This document shows, piece by piece, positions 53,362-60,998 of a stretch of 64,000 nucleotides of DNA. The DNA lies in NCBI GenBank assembly GCA_029238215.1, contig JAQWGN010000013.1, positions 1 through 64,000 on the forward strand, written 5' to 3'. The number at the start of each line of letters is the position of its first letter. Position 1 is the stretch's first letter. The translations under genes were made by a program, and so were the position numbers. Source of the stretch: Flavobacteriaceae bacterium (lineage in GTDB: Bacteria; Bacteroidota; Bacteroidia; Flavobacteriales; Flavobacteriaceae). The notes beneath the pieces are model-generated. The model saw only the letters and a list, made by a program, of their open reading frames with translations. It searched no databases and had not been told where the DNA came from.

Positions 53362-54192
53362 ATGAAACGCATTCTTATAATTGGCGGAAGTGGCTTTCTT
53401 GGACGTGCACTTTTTAAAGAACTTCACCCCTATTTTGATGTATACGCCACCTACTGCAACCAAGAGCGTTACGCAAATAACAAACGCTATTTTGAATATG
53501 ACATCCAAGAAGACGCACCTACAGCAATATTAAAGCATATAAAACCAGATATCATTATATCAGCCCTTAGAGGTGATGCAGCGGCACAATTTATCGCCCA
53601 CGACATGATTATTAGTTACGCGATGCAAAATGAAAAAAGAATTATATTTCTCTCTTCCGCCAATGTTTATGATAGCTTTAGACACTACCCAAGCTATGAA
53701 CATGATAAAACCTTATCTGAAAGTACTTATGGAAAGCTTAAAATTAAGCTAGAAAATAAAATCTTGCGCATGCCTCCCTTTAGCTGGACAATAGGGAGAA
53801 TACCCATGGTGTTTGGGTCAGCTTCGCCTAGGCTAAAAGAAATAAAAGCCTGTATAAAAACGCAAAATCCTTATGAAGTATTCCCAAATACTGTAATTAA
53901 TGTAGCAGTGGATTATTTACTTACTCAACAACTACACTATATCATCAATAAGAATCTATGGGGCGTCTTCCATTTAGGCAGTACAGATCTTATACATCAT
54001 GACGAATTTATAGCGGAAATAGTACGCGGTATGGAGTCAAAATACCAACTAAAATATAAGCATGTTTACACAAGCAATAACGATCGTTATATTGCTGTTT
54101 TACCAAAATTTAATAAACTTCCCAAACACTTAAACTACACGACTAAAGACGTAGTAAAAGAGACGCTAAAAAACATACTGAGCAAACAATAG
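53362..54192 (+). CDS. NAD(P)-dependent sugar epimerase/reductase (RmlD-like SDR)
   Basis: This 276-residue protein starts at ATG 53362 (MKRILIIGGSGFLGRALFKE), after the gcvT stop. It has a Rossmann motif GGSGFLG, a serine in FLSSANVYDS, and an ESTYGKLKIK segment supplying the Tyr-x3-Lys pair of extended SDR enzymes. It resembles dTDP-4-dehydrorhamnose reductase and related nucleotide-sugar enzymes, but the specific substrate cannot be told, and no other sugar genes are adjacent. Confidence 0.75.
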   Translation: MKRILIIGGSGFLGRALFKELHPYFDVYATYCNQERYANNKRYFEYDIQEDAPTAILKHIKPDIIISALRGDAAAQFIAHDMIISYAMQNEKRIIFLSSANVYDSFRHYPSYEHDKTLSESTYGKLKIKLENKILRMPPFSWTIGRIPMVFGSASPRLKEIKACIKTQNPYEVFPNTVINVAVDYLLTQQLHYIINKNLWGVFHLGSTDLIHHDEFIAEIVRGMESKYQLKYKHVYTSNNDRYIAVLPKFNKLPKHLNYTTKDVVKETLKNILSKQ

Positions 54193-54256
54193 CCTGATTT
54201 AAGGATTGGCAATAATGAAATACAATTATTGTTATGCTCCTTTTAAACAAAATATG

Positions 54257-54264
54257 TACATTTG
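54257..54264 (+). promoter_or_regulatory. -7 box for the 34-residue membrane peptide, with overlapping inverted repeat
   Basis: TACATTTG is an exact TAnnTTTG. Right at the predicted start, AGAACA and TGTTCT (54268-54290) form a 6-base-arm inverted repeat with an 11-base loop, positioned as an operator or a leader hairpin. Confidence 0.4.
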
Positions 54265-54334
54265 AGTAGAACATGTCCCAAATCTGTTCTAAAATCTAAA
54301 GTAATTGAATTTAACCACTAAACTCCTTTGAATT

Positions 54335-54439
54335 ATGGCAACAAGGATAAAACAGATACGAAAAGACAAAAAGTGCACTTTGTTTTTGACAACAATTATA
54401 GTACTTGGTATGTTATTGCTTGTTTTATTTCTTATTTGA
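54335..54439 (+). CDS. 34-residue membrane peptide
   Basis: An ATG opens a frame with a basic N-terminus (MATRIKQIRKDKKC) and a strongly hydrophobic second half (TTIIVLGMLLLVLFLI). That predicts a single membrane helix with its positive end inside. It has its own exact promoter box about 70 bases upstream. No homologue is recognised; candidates include a regulatory membrane peptide. Confidence 0.5.
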   Translation: MATRIKQIRKDKKCTLFLTTIIVLGMLLLVLFLI

Positions 54440-54497
54440 TTGTTTACAATTAAAAGAGGTAGCTGTGCGGAATTGTTTAAAACTCCATTTGCTTTTT

Positions 54498-54505
54498 TAT
54501 CTTTG
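54498..54505 (+). promoter_or_regulatory. -7 box for yebC
   Basis: TATCTTTG is exact, with a TTG 22 bases upstream (54473-54475) as the -33 element. The leader would be about 7 bases before the ATG at 54519. Confidence 0.5.
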
Positions 54506-54518
54506 AAAAAACGATTTT

Positions 54519-55235
54519 ATGGGAAGAGCATTTGAATTTCGGAAAGCACGAAAAATGAAGCGCTGGTCAGCCATGGCCAAAACCTTTACACGTATTGGCA
54601 AAGACATTGTGATGGCGGTCAAAGAAGGTGGTCCATACCCTGAGTCCAACTCACGCCTACGTGCTGTTATTCAAAATGCCAAGGCAGTCAACATGCCTAA
54701 AGATAATATTGAACGTGCAATTAAACGAGCATCCGACAAAAACACCGACAATTATAAAGAAGTATTGTTTGAAGGATATGCTCCGCACGGAATTGCGGTG
54801 TTGGTAGAAACCGCAACAGACAACAATAATCGTACGGTTGCCAATGTGCGCAGTTATTTTAATAAGTGCAATGGTAATCTAGGTACTTCGGGATCTGTAG
54901 AATTTATGTTTGACCATAGCTACAATTTCCGAATAGCCCCTGAAAGATTAGATGCAGAGGAGCTGGAATTAGAATTTATAGATTTTGGTGTAGATGAAGT
55001 TTTTGTTGATGATGATGGCATTCTACTTTATGCGCCTTTTGAAAGTTTTGGAGCAATCCAAAAAGAATTAGAAAATAGAGATATCGAAATTTTATCTTCT
55101 GGATTTGAACGCATCCCCACAACTACCACAACTTTGTCTGGAGAGGCAGTAGAAGAAGTTGAAAAACTAATTGAAAAACTTGAGGAAGACGAAGACGTCC
55201 AAAACGTCTATCATTCAATGGTATTAGGTGAGTAA
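54519..55235 (+). CDS. yebC: YebC/PmpR family protein
   Basis: This 238-residue protein has the standard GRAFEFRKARKMKRWSAMAK opening, SNSRLRAVIQNAKAVNMPKDNIERAI, and GYAPHGIAVLVETATDNNNRTVANVR. YebC proteins are called transcriptional regulators, and more recent work links some members to translation of difficult proline stretches. Length fits. Its 3' end overlaps the convergent kdsB gene by 12 bases. Confidence 0.93.
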   Translation: MGRAFEFRKARKMKRWSAMAKTFTRIGKDIVMAVKEGGPYPESNSRLRAVIQNAKAVNMPKDNIERAIKRASDKNTDNYKEVLFEGYAPHGIAVLVETATDNNNRTVANVRSYFNKCNGNLGTSGSVEFMFDHSYNFRIAPERLDAEELELEFIDFGVDEVFVDDDGILLYAPFESFGAIQKELENRDIEILSSGFERIPTTTTTLSGEAVEEVEKLIEKLEEDEDVQNVYHSMVLGE

Positions 55236-55943
55236 TTGATTCGCTCGAACCAAATCTTCAGGAATATCTATCCCAACGCCCACAAAATCGGTGGGTAACA
55301 TTTGCATTACTTTTCCCATTTCCAAATAGCGAATCGCTTCAATTTTTTCTGCTTGCTCTAGAGGCGTTGGTTCCTGAGCATAAAATTCGAGCAGTGCCGC
55401 TTTACGAAAAGCATATATCCCTACATGACGGTATGCCTTTCCATTGTTACGCATAAAGGGAATCGCTGCGCGAGAAAAATACAGAGCCCTACCCTCTAAA
55501 TCAGTGACTACTTTAACAACATTAGGATTGTCGAGATCTTGCTTTAAATCAATAGGAATCATCAGTGAAGCCAAGTCAATTTTTTTATTGTGATCGTTTT
55601 TAAAGGCGTTTATCAAATCTGACAACGCCTTTGTTGAAATAAAGGGTTCATCCCCTTGCACATTGATTACCACATCGGCATCAATATTGGCAATGCATTC
55701 TGCAACTCGATTACTTCCGCAATCATGATTTATTTGACTTCTATGCACCTGTCCGCCTAGAGATTTTATATGTTCGTCAATAACGTCTGAATCCGTAGCT
55801 ACCCAAACCTCGTCAAACAAGTTGGTTTGCTTAACCGCTTCGTAGGTTCTTTGAAGCACGGTTTTACCACCTAAATCCGCTAGGAGTTTACCCGGAAAAC
55901 GTTGAGCCTCATAACGGGCAGGAATAACAGCTAGTATACGCAT
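55224..55943 (-). CDS. kdsB: 3-deoxy-manno-octulosonate cytidylyltransferase
   Basis: This 239-residue enzyme activates KDO to CMP-KDO for lipid A core assembly. It has VIPARYEAQRFPGKLLADLG, VWVATDSDVIDEH, CGSNRVAECIA, VINVQGDEPFI and HVGIYAFRK, the complete set. It lies 18 bases after the helicase gene on the same strand and has its own promoter box in that gap. Confidence 0.95.
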   Translation of the reverse strand: MRILAVIPARYEAQRFPGKLLADLGGKTVLQRTYEAVKQTNLFDEVWVATDSDVIDEHIKSLGGQVHRSQINHDCGSNRVAECIANIDADVVINVQGDEPFISTKALSDLINAFKNDHNKKIDLASLMIPIDLKQDLDNPNVVKVVTDLEGRALYFSRAAIPFMRNNGKAYRHVGIYAFRKAALLEFYAQEPTPLEQAEKIEAIRYLEMGKVMQMLPTDFVGVGIDIPEDLVRANQLLT

Positions 55944-55947
55944 GGCA

Positions 55948-55955
55948 CAAAAATA
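55948..55955 (-). promoter_or_regulatory. -7 box abutting kdsB (leaderless candidate)
   Basis: The minus strand reads TATTTTTG, exact, and ends 4 bases before the kdsB ATG. A TTTG at a 17-base spacing upstream, within the helicase 3' end, serves as the -33 element. Confidence 0.5.
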
Positions 55956-55961
55956 GTCAAA

Positions 55962-57386
55962 TCAATCCTGTTCAAAATGTTCATCTGAAAAACCTACCAA
56001 AAATAACTGTTCTGTGGCGCGTGTAACAGCGGTATACAACCATCTAAAAAAACCTGCATCCAGGCCATCAGGCAAATACGGCTTCTCAACCAGCACACGT
56101 TTCCACTGCCCTCCCTGCGCTTTATGACAAGTAAATGCATATGCATACTTTACCTGCAGGGCGTTGAAAAAAGGGTTTTTCTTTACGTTTAAATACTGTT
56201 TGTATTGAGGCAAATGTGCATAATCCTCTCGCACTGCTTTATACAGTTTATTATTATCGTCAAAAGACAGTGCATGTGTATCCATTTCCAAAGTATCTAA
56301 AATAAATACAGTTTCAAAAGGATCCTCGTCTGGATAATCAAGCATTTTTACAGTAACTTCTGCAAAACGAAAATCATATAGCGCTTTAATAGCTTTAATC
56401 GAAATAATTTCTACAATATCACCATTTGCAATAAAACCAGGTCCAGAATCTGGAGCTAGCCAATGGTAATTGTTTTTCACAACCATTATTAAATCTCCAG
56501 CTGCCAGTTCGTGCTCTTTCCCCAAAATTTGAGTGCGAATTTGCTTATTGTAGCCGTTTGCCCTTTTGTTTGAACGCACAATACAAGCGGTTTCTTCTCG
56601 ACCAACTTCACGAAAAGCAGTTTCTAAGGCATCTTGGATTTCAATACCATCTTGAAGTCTGATAATATCAGGGAACTTTGCTAATGTAAATCTAAAATTA
56701 AGAGTGTCATTTGTCATAAGTTGATGACGAATACGCGTAGCATTGAATAAAATACCAGAATCACTTCCTTGACGAACTACTTCACTAAGCTCAACTTCAG
56801 AAGGAGTTAATCCATGCTCTAATGACAATACCTGCATGTCAAGCGCTGGGCTTAACTCAGTATGAACAGGTGGCAACTGTGCTGTATCTCCTACAAGTAA
56901 CAACTTGCAGTCTTCACCCGATTGCACATAGTGTATTAGGTCGTGTAATAGCGAACCATTTTCAAAAAGTTTACTTTGCTGTTGTTGATCGGCAATCATG
57001 GATGCTTCATCAACTACAAATAATGTCCGTTTAAACTTATTTTTTTGCAACTTAAATTTCAGATTCCCCTGTCGTTCTTGATGGGTAAAATATATTCGCT
57101 TGTGAATTGTATATGCCGTTCTACCTGCGTAGGCCGCCATTACTTTTGCTGCCCTTCCCGTTGGGGCAAGTAAAACCGTTTTATAACGCATAGAACCAGC
57201 GCTCTTAACAAGAGTTCCAACAAGCGTAGTTTTACCTGTGCCAGCATATCCTTTTAGCAGTAAAACCTCATTCGATTCTGAAGATGTAAAAAAGGAGGCA
57301 AATGCCTTTAAGGCCTTATCCTGAGAATCTGTGGGGGTAAACGGGAATGTTGATTTTATAGTTTTTAAGAATTCTACTGCATTCAT
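55962..57386 (-). CDS. RecD-like ATP-dependent DNA helicase
   Basis: This 474-residue superfamily 1B helicase has motif I LLKGYAGTGKTTLVG (42-56), motif II LFVVDEASMIAD and GDTAQLPPV. The C-terminal UvrD-like fold has FTCHKAQGGQWKRVLV and LYTAVTRATEQLFLVG. It is shorter than RecD2 (about 720 residues) and lacks its N-terminal HhH region, so it is a small RecD/Pif1-like helicase common in Bacteroidota. Its probable role is DNA repair. Divergent from the gene at 57472. Confidence 0.85.
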   Translation of the reverse strand: MNAVEFLKTIKSTFPFTPTDSQDKALKAFASFFTSSESNEVLLLKGYAGTGKTTLVGTLVKSAGSMRYKTVLLAPTGRAAKVMAAYAGRTAYTIHKRIYFTHQERQGNLKFKLQKNKFKRTLFVVDEASMIADQQQQSKLFENGSLLHDLIHYVQSGEDCKLLLVGDTAQLPPVHTELSPALDMQVLSLEHGLTPSEVELSEVVRQGSDSGILFNATRIRHQLMTNDTLNFRFTLAKFPDIIRLQDGIEIQDALETAFREVGREETACIVRSNKRANGYNKQIRTQILGKEHELAAGDLIMVVKNNYHWLAPDSGPGFIANGDIVEIISIKAIKALYDFRFAEVTVKMLDYPDEDPFETVFILDTLEMDTHALSFDDNNKLYKAVREDYAHLPQYKQYLNVKKNPFFNALQVKYAYAFTCHKAQGGQWKRVLVEKPYLPDGLDAGFFRWLYTAVTRATEQLFLVGFSDEHFEQD

Positions 57387-57390
57387 TGGC

Positions 57391-57398
57391 TAAATGTA
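57391..57398 (-). promoter_or_regulatory. near-match -7 box abutting the helicase gene
   Basis: The minus strand reads TACATTTA (5/6 of the consensus), ending 4 bases before the ATG at 57386, the same geometry as kdsB. Confidence 0.3.
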
Positions 57399-57438
57399 GG
57401 AATGTTTTATTGAAGGGCACATAGATGGAAAAAAATTG

Positions 57439-57446
57439 TAAATTTG
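57439..57446 (+). promoter_or_regulatory. -7 box for the 57472-59457 operon
   Basis: TAAATTTG, exact. Start near 57453 with a leader of about 19 bases to the ATG at 57472. Confidence 0.45.
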
Positions 57447-57471
57447 TTTTTGTCAAACAATAGATGTTAGC

Positions 57472-58122
57472 ATGAAAAAATTCTTACTACCTACGCTTTG
57501 GATTCTCATTTTGTTTTTTGGATATCAACTATTCAATTCTGTATATGACCCTATCCAATTTAACAAAGTTAAAACAGAGCGATACGCTGCAGTGATTAAA
57601 AACTTAAAAGATATTGGAAGTGCTCAAGTTGCTCATAAAAGTATCACCGGTCTTTATGCTGATAATTTTAAAAATCTTGTAGCTTTTATTGATACAGCTC
57701 AATATGTACTTGTAGAAAAGCGTGATTCCAGTTTTTTGGAATACGATCGCGTTTATCGAATCGACATGCTGCGTGAGGTCCAAATTATAGATACACTTGG
57801 TTTTGCTTCAGTTAAAGATTCCCTATTTGGGACATCTGATCACTACAAAACCATGATGAAAGTTCCTGTCAAAGGAATCGACACCACCTTTAGTATAAAA
57901 GCTGATGTTATTGACAAAAACGGATATCAAGTCCCTGTTTTTGAAGCACTTGTTTCTAAAGATTTGGTTTTACACGATCAAGACCCTTATTTATTGGAGC
58001 AAGAAAAAGCTACAATTTCTGTTGATGGCGTTAATGGTCCTGCCATTATTTTAGGATCACTAACAGAAGTAAGCACCAATGGAAATTGGCCAACTATTTA
58101 CGATGCCGGAATTCAAGAATAA
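57472..58122 (+). CDS. single-pass membrane protein of unknown function
   Basis: This 216-residue protein has one N-terminal membrane helix (about 5-23: LPTLWILILFFGYQLFNSV). A helical segment follows (ERYAAVIKNLKDIGSAQVAH), then a beta-rich extracytoplasmic domain. The N-terminal design, a helix running out of the membrane into 'QVAHKSITGLYADNF', recalls type II pseudopilin-like or PilN/PilO-like proteins, but the match is loose. It overlaps the DUF3822 gene by 20 bases, so they are probably partners. Confidence 0.6.
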   Translation: MKKFLLPTLWILILFFGYQLFNSVYDPIQFNKVKTERYAAVIKNLKDIGSAQVAHKSITGLYADNFKNLVAFIDTAQYVLVEKRDSSFLEYDRVYRIDMLREVQIIDTLGFASVKDSLFGTSDHYKTMMKVPVKGIDTTFSIKADVIDKNGYQVPVFEALVSKDLVLHDQDPYLLEQEKATISVDGVNGPAIILGSLTEVSTNGNWPTIYDAGIQE

Positions 58123-58921
58123 ACAGACTAAAAACAATTTATTATTATCCATTCACATACATGTGAATGGATTTTCTTTTTTCACCCATGAGGCTACTTC
58201 TAAAAAAGCATCTAAAATATATCATACCACTTTCCCGCAAGGCATTGCCATAAATAAGCTTCACGATGCATTACATACCGAGCTTAAAACTAATGGTATA
58301 ATAGGTCAATCGTTTAAGGAAGTCCGTTGTAGTGTTGAAAATAATTTGGCAACCCTAGTCCCTAAGTCACTTTTTGAAGAAAAGGCATTACAAGAATATG
58401 TTCGTCACGATATTGATATTCGTGAAAATGATTTTGTAACCTATGATATTGTACCTAGTGCAGATTGGGTTACCGTTTATGTTCCCTTTGTAAACGTAAA
58501 CAATATGCTTATTGACTCCTTTGGTTCTTTTAGCTATTACCACTCGGTTAGTATTTGGTTGAGTGCTATTAGTAAACACAAGGAAACAGATGGGGAATTA
58601 AGCTGGAGCATGTATAAGTCTGGGGATCGAATTCACATCGCATTATTACGCGATACTAAACTTCAATTCTATAATTGCTTTGATGCTCCTTCTGCTAAAG
58701 ATATTGCGTATTATGTTCTTCTCACAGCAAAAGAAAATGATATTAGTCCAAATGAGGTCCCACTCTATTTGGTTGGTGATGTTTTTGCTGGAGACAGTAC
58801 ATATAAAGCTCTATATAGTTTTGTGCGCAGCTTAAATATTCTTCACCCTGAAACCTCTTTAATATTTCCAGCGCCTAGGATAAACACGCACCAAGATTTC
58901 TGTCTGCTAAATTTATTTTAA
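58103..58921 (+). CDS. DUF3822 family protein (actin-like ATPase fold)
   Basis: This 272-residue protein starts at ATG 58103 (MPEFKNKQTKNNLLLSIHIH), overlapping the upstream gene. The family is Bacteroidota-specific. As I recall, a Bacteroides member of the family has an actin-like, PilM-related fold. Here the alternating 'LLLSIHIHVNGFSF' and 'GDRIHIALLRDTKLQFYNCF' strands fit the duplicated fold. Function unknown. Its stop overlaps the rsmD ATG (TAATG), a linkage seen often in the phylum. Confidence 0.8.
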   Translation: MPEFKNKQTKNNLLLSIHIHVNGFSFFTHEATSKKASKIYHTTFPQGIAINKLHDALHTELKTNGIIGQSFKEVRCSVENNLATLVPKSLFEEKALQEYVRHDIDIRENDFVTYDIVPSADWVTVYVPFVNVNNMLIDSFGSFSYYHSVSIWLSAISKHKETDGELSWSMYKSGDRIHIALLRDTKLQFYNCFDAPSAKDIAYYVLLTAKENDISPNEVPLYLVGDVFAGDSTYKALYSFVRSLNILHPETSLIFPAPRINTHQDFCLLNLF

Positions 58922-59457
58922 TGCGTATTATATCTGGAACACATAAGGGAAGGCGTATTAGCCCACCAAAAAAACTTCCTGTTAGGCCAACAACCGACAG
59001 AGCTAAAGAATCACTTTTCAATATACTGGTACATCAATACAATTTTAAAGACTGTGTCGTTTTAGATTTATTTTCTGGCACAGGCAGCATCAGTTATGAG
59101 TTTGCTTCTCGTGGTGTTGAAAAGGTAATTGCTATAGATCAAAATAATGCATGTGTCAAGTTTATTGAAGCTACTTCTGAAACACTTGATATGCCCATTC
59201 AACCAATCAGAGCCGTCGTTTTATCATTTTTAGAACGCCATACTAACAAATACGACTTTGTATTTGCAGACCCTCCCTATGACTTTAACTTAGAGGCATA
59301 TTCACAGTTAATAACGATGATTTTTAGTCGAAATTTATTAGGAAAAGATGGATTGTTTATTGTTGAGCATTCGGAGCAACTGAATTTAAGCGACTTAGCC
59401 TACTTTAAGGAATCGAGAAACTATGGTGGCTGTGTCTTTTCGTTTTTTACCTGGTAG
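58921..59457 (+). CDS. rsmD: RsmD-family 16S rRNA (guanine-966-N2)-methyltransferase
   Basis: This 178-residue protein has MRIISGTHKGRRI, RPTTDRAKESLFNIL, the SAM motif VLDLFSGTGSISYEFASRG and the catalytic DPPY in FVFADPPYDF, all typical of RsmD. It methylates G966 of 16S rRNA. It is coupled to DUF3822 and ends directly against the stop of the convergent rhomboid gene. Confidence 0.93.
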   Translation: MRIISGTHKGRRISPPKKLPVRPTTDRAKESLFNILVHQYNFKDCVVLDLFSGTGSISYEFASRGVEKVIAIDQNNACVKFIEATSETLDMPIQPIRAVVLSFLERHTNKYDFVFADPPYDFNLEAYSQLITMIFSRNLLGKDGLFIVEHSEQLNLSDLAYFKESRNYGGCVFSFFTW

Positions 59458-60315
59458 CTATTCTTTACTAGAACGAAATAGATAGGCTTTTTCTTCTTTA
59501 GTCAAACTTTCATAACCAGAAGCAGCTATTTTATCCAAAATTTCATCAACTTTTTTCTGATTTGTTGAAGATGCTGTTTTCCGTGTTTGCTTAGGTTTTG
59601 CTTTTCTCTTAGGTGTCTTTGTTCGTTTTAAGCTTTGCTTAACCCAATCAACCGTACGCATAAACCAACCCCCAATATCGTTTCCTTTTAAAAATTCTCG
59701 TTGATACAAATACCCCCATAATGCACCGCCTAAGTGAGCTATGTGTCCACCCGCATTTGATGTTGGTATTTGTACTACATCTAAAAAAATAAATAGAAGT
59801 GCGATGTATTTTAAAGGAACAGAGAAAACAAATACTCTAACGGGAGAATTAGGCATATATGATGCCATAAAAACGAGTACTGCCATTACTCCTGCGGAAC
59901 TACCTATTAGCATGGAAGATTGCTGTCGAAAAGCAGGTAAGCTGTTATAAGACAGTAAATACATTAATCCTCCTGCAAGAATCCCAATAAAAAAGGTGTT
60001 AAGAAATAGCTTTTCTTGAAACAAATTAAGCATTAAGCCTCCCGAAATGTACAACAAGAGCATGTTCCAAAACAGATGACCCAATGAACCATGAAAAAAC
60101 CCATAAGTGATTAAGGTCCAGGGTTTTGTTAACACCGCATCCAAATTGGCTGAAAGCTCAAAAAGCGAAAGCCATCCAGAAAATGAACTATTAAATAAAA
60201 ATAAAAAAACATTGAAAAACAACGGTACAATAAAAAATACTACTATCACCGCAATAAGTTTTTCTAACATATTGAGACGTGAATATCTCGACTGTAATTC
60301 TTGCATGAAACCCAT
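59458..60315 (-). CDS. rhomboid intramembrane serine protease, second of tandem pair
   Basis: This 285-residue protein has six membrane helices. The rhomboid Ser is in LIGSSAGVMAVLV and the His in AGGHIAHLGGALWG; GSLGHLFWNML matches the HxxxN-type segment of helix 2. A long Lys/Arg-rich C-terminal tail (about 225-260, RTKTPKRKAKPKQTRK) ends in a helix. It cleaves membrane proteins within the bilayer; substrate unknown. Its ATG overlaps the first rhomboid's stop (TAATG). Confidence 0.88.
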   Translation of the reverse strand: MGFMQELQSRYSRLNMLEKLIAVIVVFFIVPLFFNVFLFLFNSSFSGWLSLFELSANLDAVLTKPWTLITYGFFHGSLGHLFWNMLLLYISGGLMLNLFQEKLFLNTFFIGILAGGLMYLLSYNSLPAFRQQSSMLIGSSAGVMAVLVFMASYMPNSPVRVFVFSVPLKYIALLFIFLDVVQIPTSNAGGHIAHLGGALWGYLYQREFLKGNDIGGWFMRTVDWVKQSLKRTKTPKRKAKPKQTRKTASSTNQKKVDEILDKIAASGYESLTKEEKAYLFRSSKE

Positions 60316-60998
60316 TAACTCCAGCGATTTTTATTAAACTGATTTCTTTTCCAATACCACATAATTAAAAATCCTGTAACAGCACCTCCAACATGAGCAA
60401 AATGTGCAATGGGTCCCATGGAATACGAAGAAAAACCAAAAAATAAATCCATCACTAAAATAAGAGGTACAAAATACTTTGACTTTATTGGAATGGGCAA
60501 GAAAATAAGCATCAATTCGGCATTTGGAAACATAACGGCAAAAGCAACCAAGACTCCGTATAAGGCTCCTGAGGCGCCTACCATAGTGACATTAAACAGG
60601 GATTGCCCCCCTTGTAGACTACTGTATATCGCATCGAGTTGATATCCTTGACCAACTAGTTCATTAACCCAGTCTTGAATTTGAAGATGATAGACAAAGA
60701 GTTGAAGCAGCGCGGCACCAATTCCTGTAGAAAAATAAAAAAATAAAAACTTGTTCTTTCCCCACATTTGAACCAACGGAGCTCCAAACATCCATAGCCC
60801 AAACATATTAAACAAAATATGAGAAATACTACCATGCATAAACATATGTGTAACAAGCTGCCAAACTCCAAACAAATCATTTTTGGGGTAATGCAGGGCC
60901 AAAACATCATACGTGATATCGCCAGCAAATTGACTTCCTATAAAAACAATCACATTAACAACAATAAGTTGTTTGATGATTTCAGGTATATTTCTCAT
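60315..60998 (-). CDS. rhomboid intramembrane serine protease, first of tandem pair
   Basis: This 227-residue protein has six membrane helices: HMFMHGSISHILFNMFGLW in helix 2, catalytic Ser in MVGASGALYGVL and His in HFAHVGGAVTGF. The ATG overlaps the mutL stop (ATGA), and the second rhomboid follows by TAATG, so mutL and both proteases form one translational chain. Two paralogous rhomboids in tandem may have different substrates or work as a hetero-oligomer. Confidence 0.9.
   Translation of the reverse strand: MRNIPEIIKQLIVVNVIVFIGSQFAGDITYDVLALHYPKNDLFGVWQLVTHMFMHGSISHILFNMFGLWMFGAPLVQMWGKNKFLFFYFSTGIGAALLQLFVYHLQIQDWVNELVGQGYQLDAIYSSLQGGQSLFNVTMVGASGALYGVLVAFAVMFPNAELMLIFLPIPIKSKYFVPLILVMDLFFGFSSYSMGPIAHFAHVGGAVTGFLIMWYWKRNQFNKNRWS

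Larger units (their letters stand above)
54193..54518. other. 326-base gap with one small gene and two promoters
   Basis: It contains the membrane-peptide gene at 54335, the promoter boxes at 54257 and 54498, and an inverted repeat AGAACA/TGTTCT (54268-54273, 54285-54290) around the predicted transcript start. Nothing else is recognised. Confidence 0.5.
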
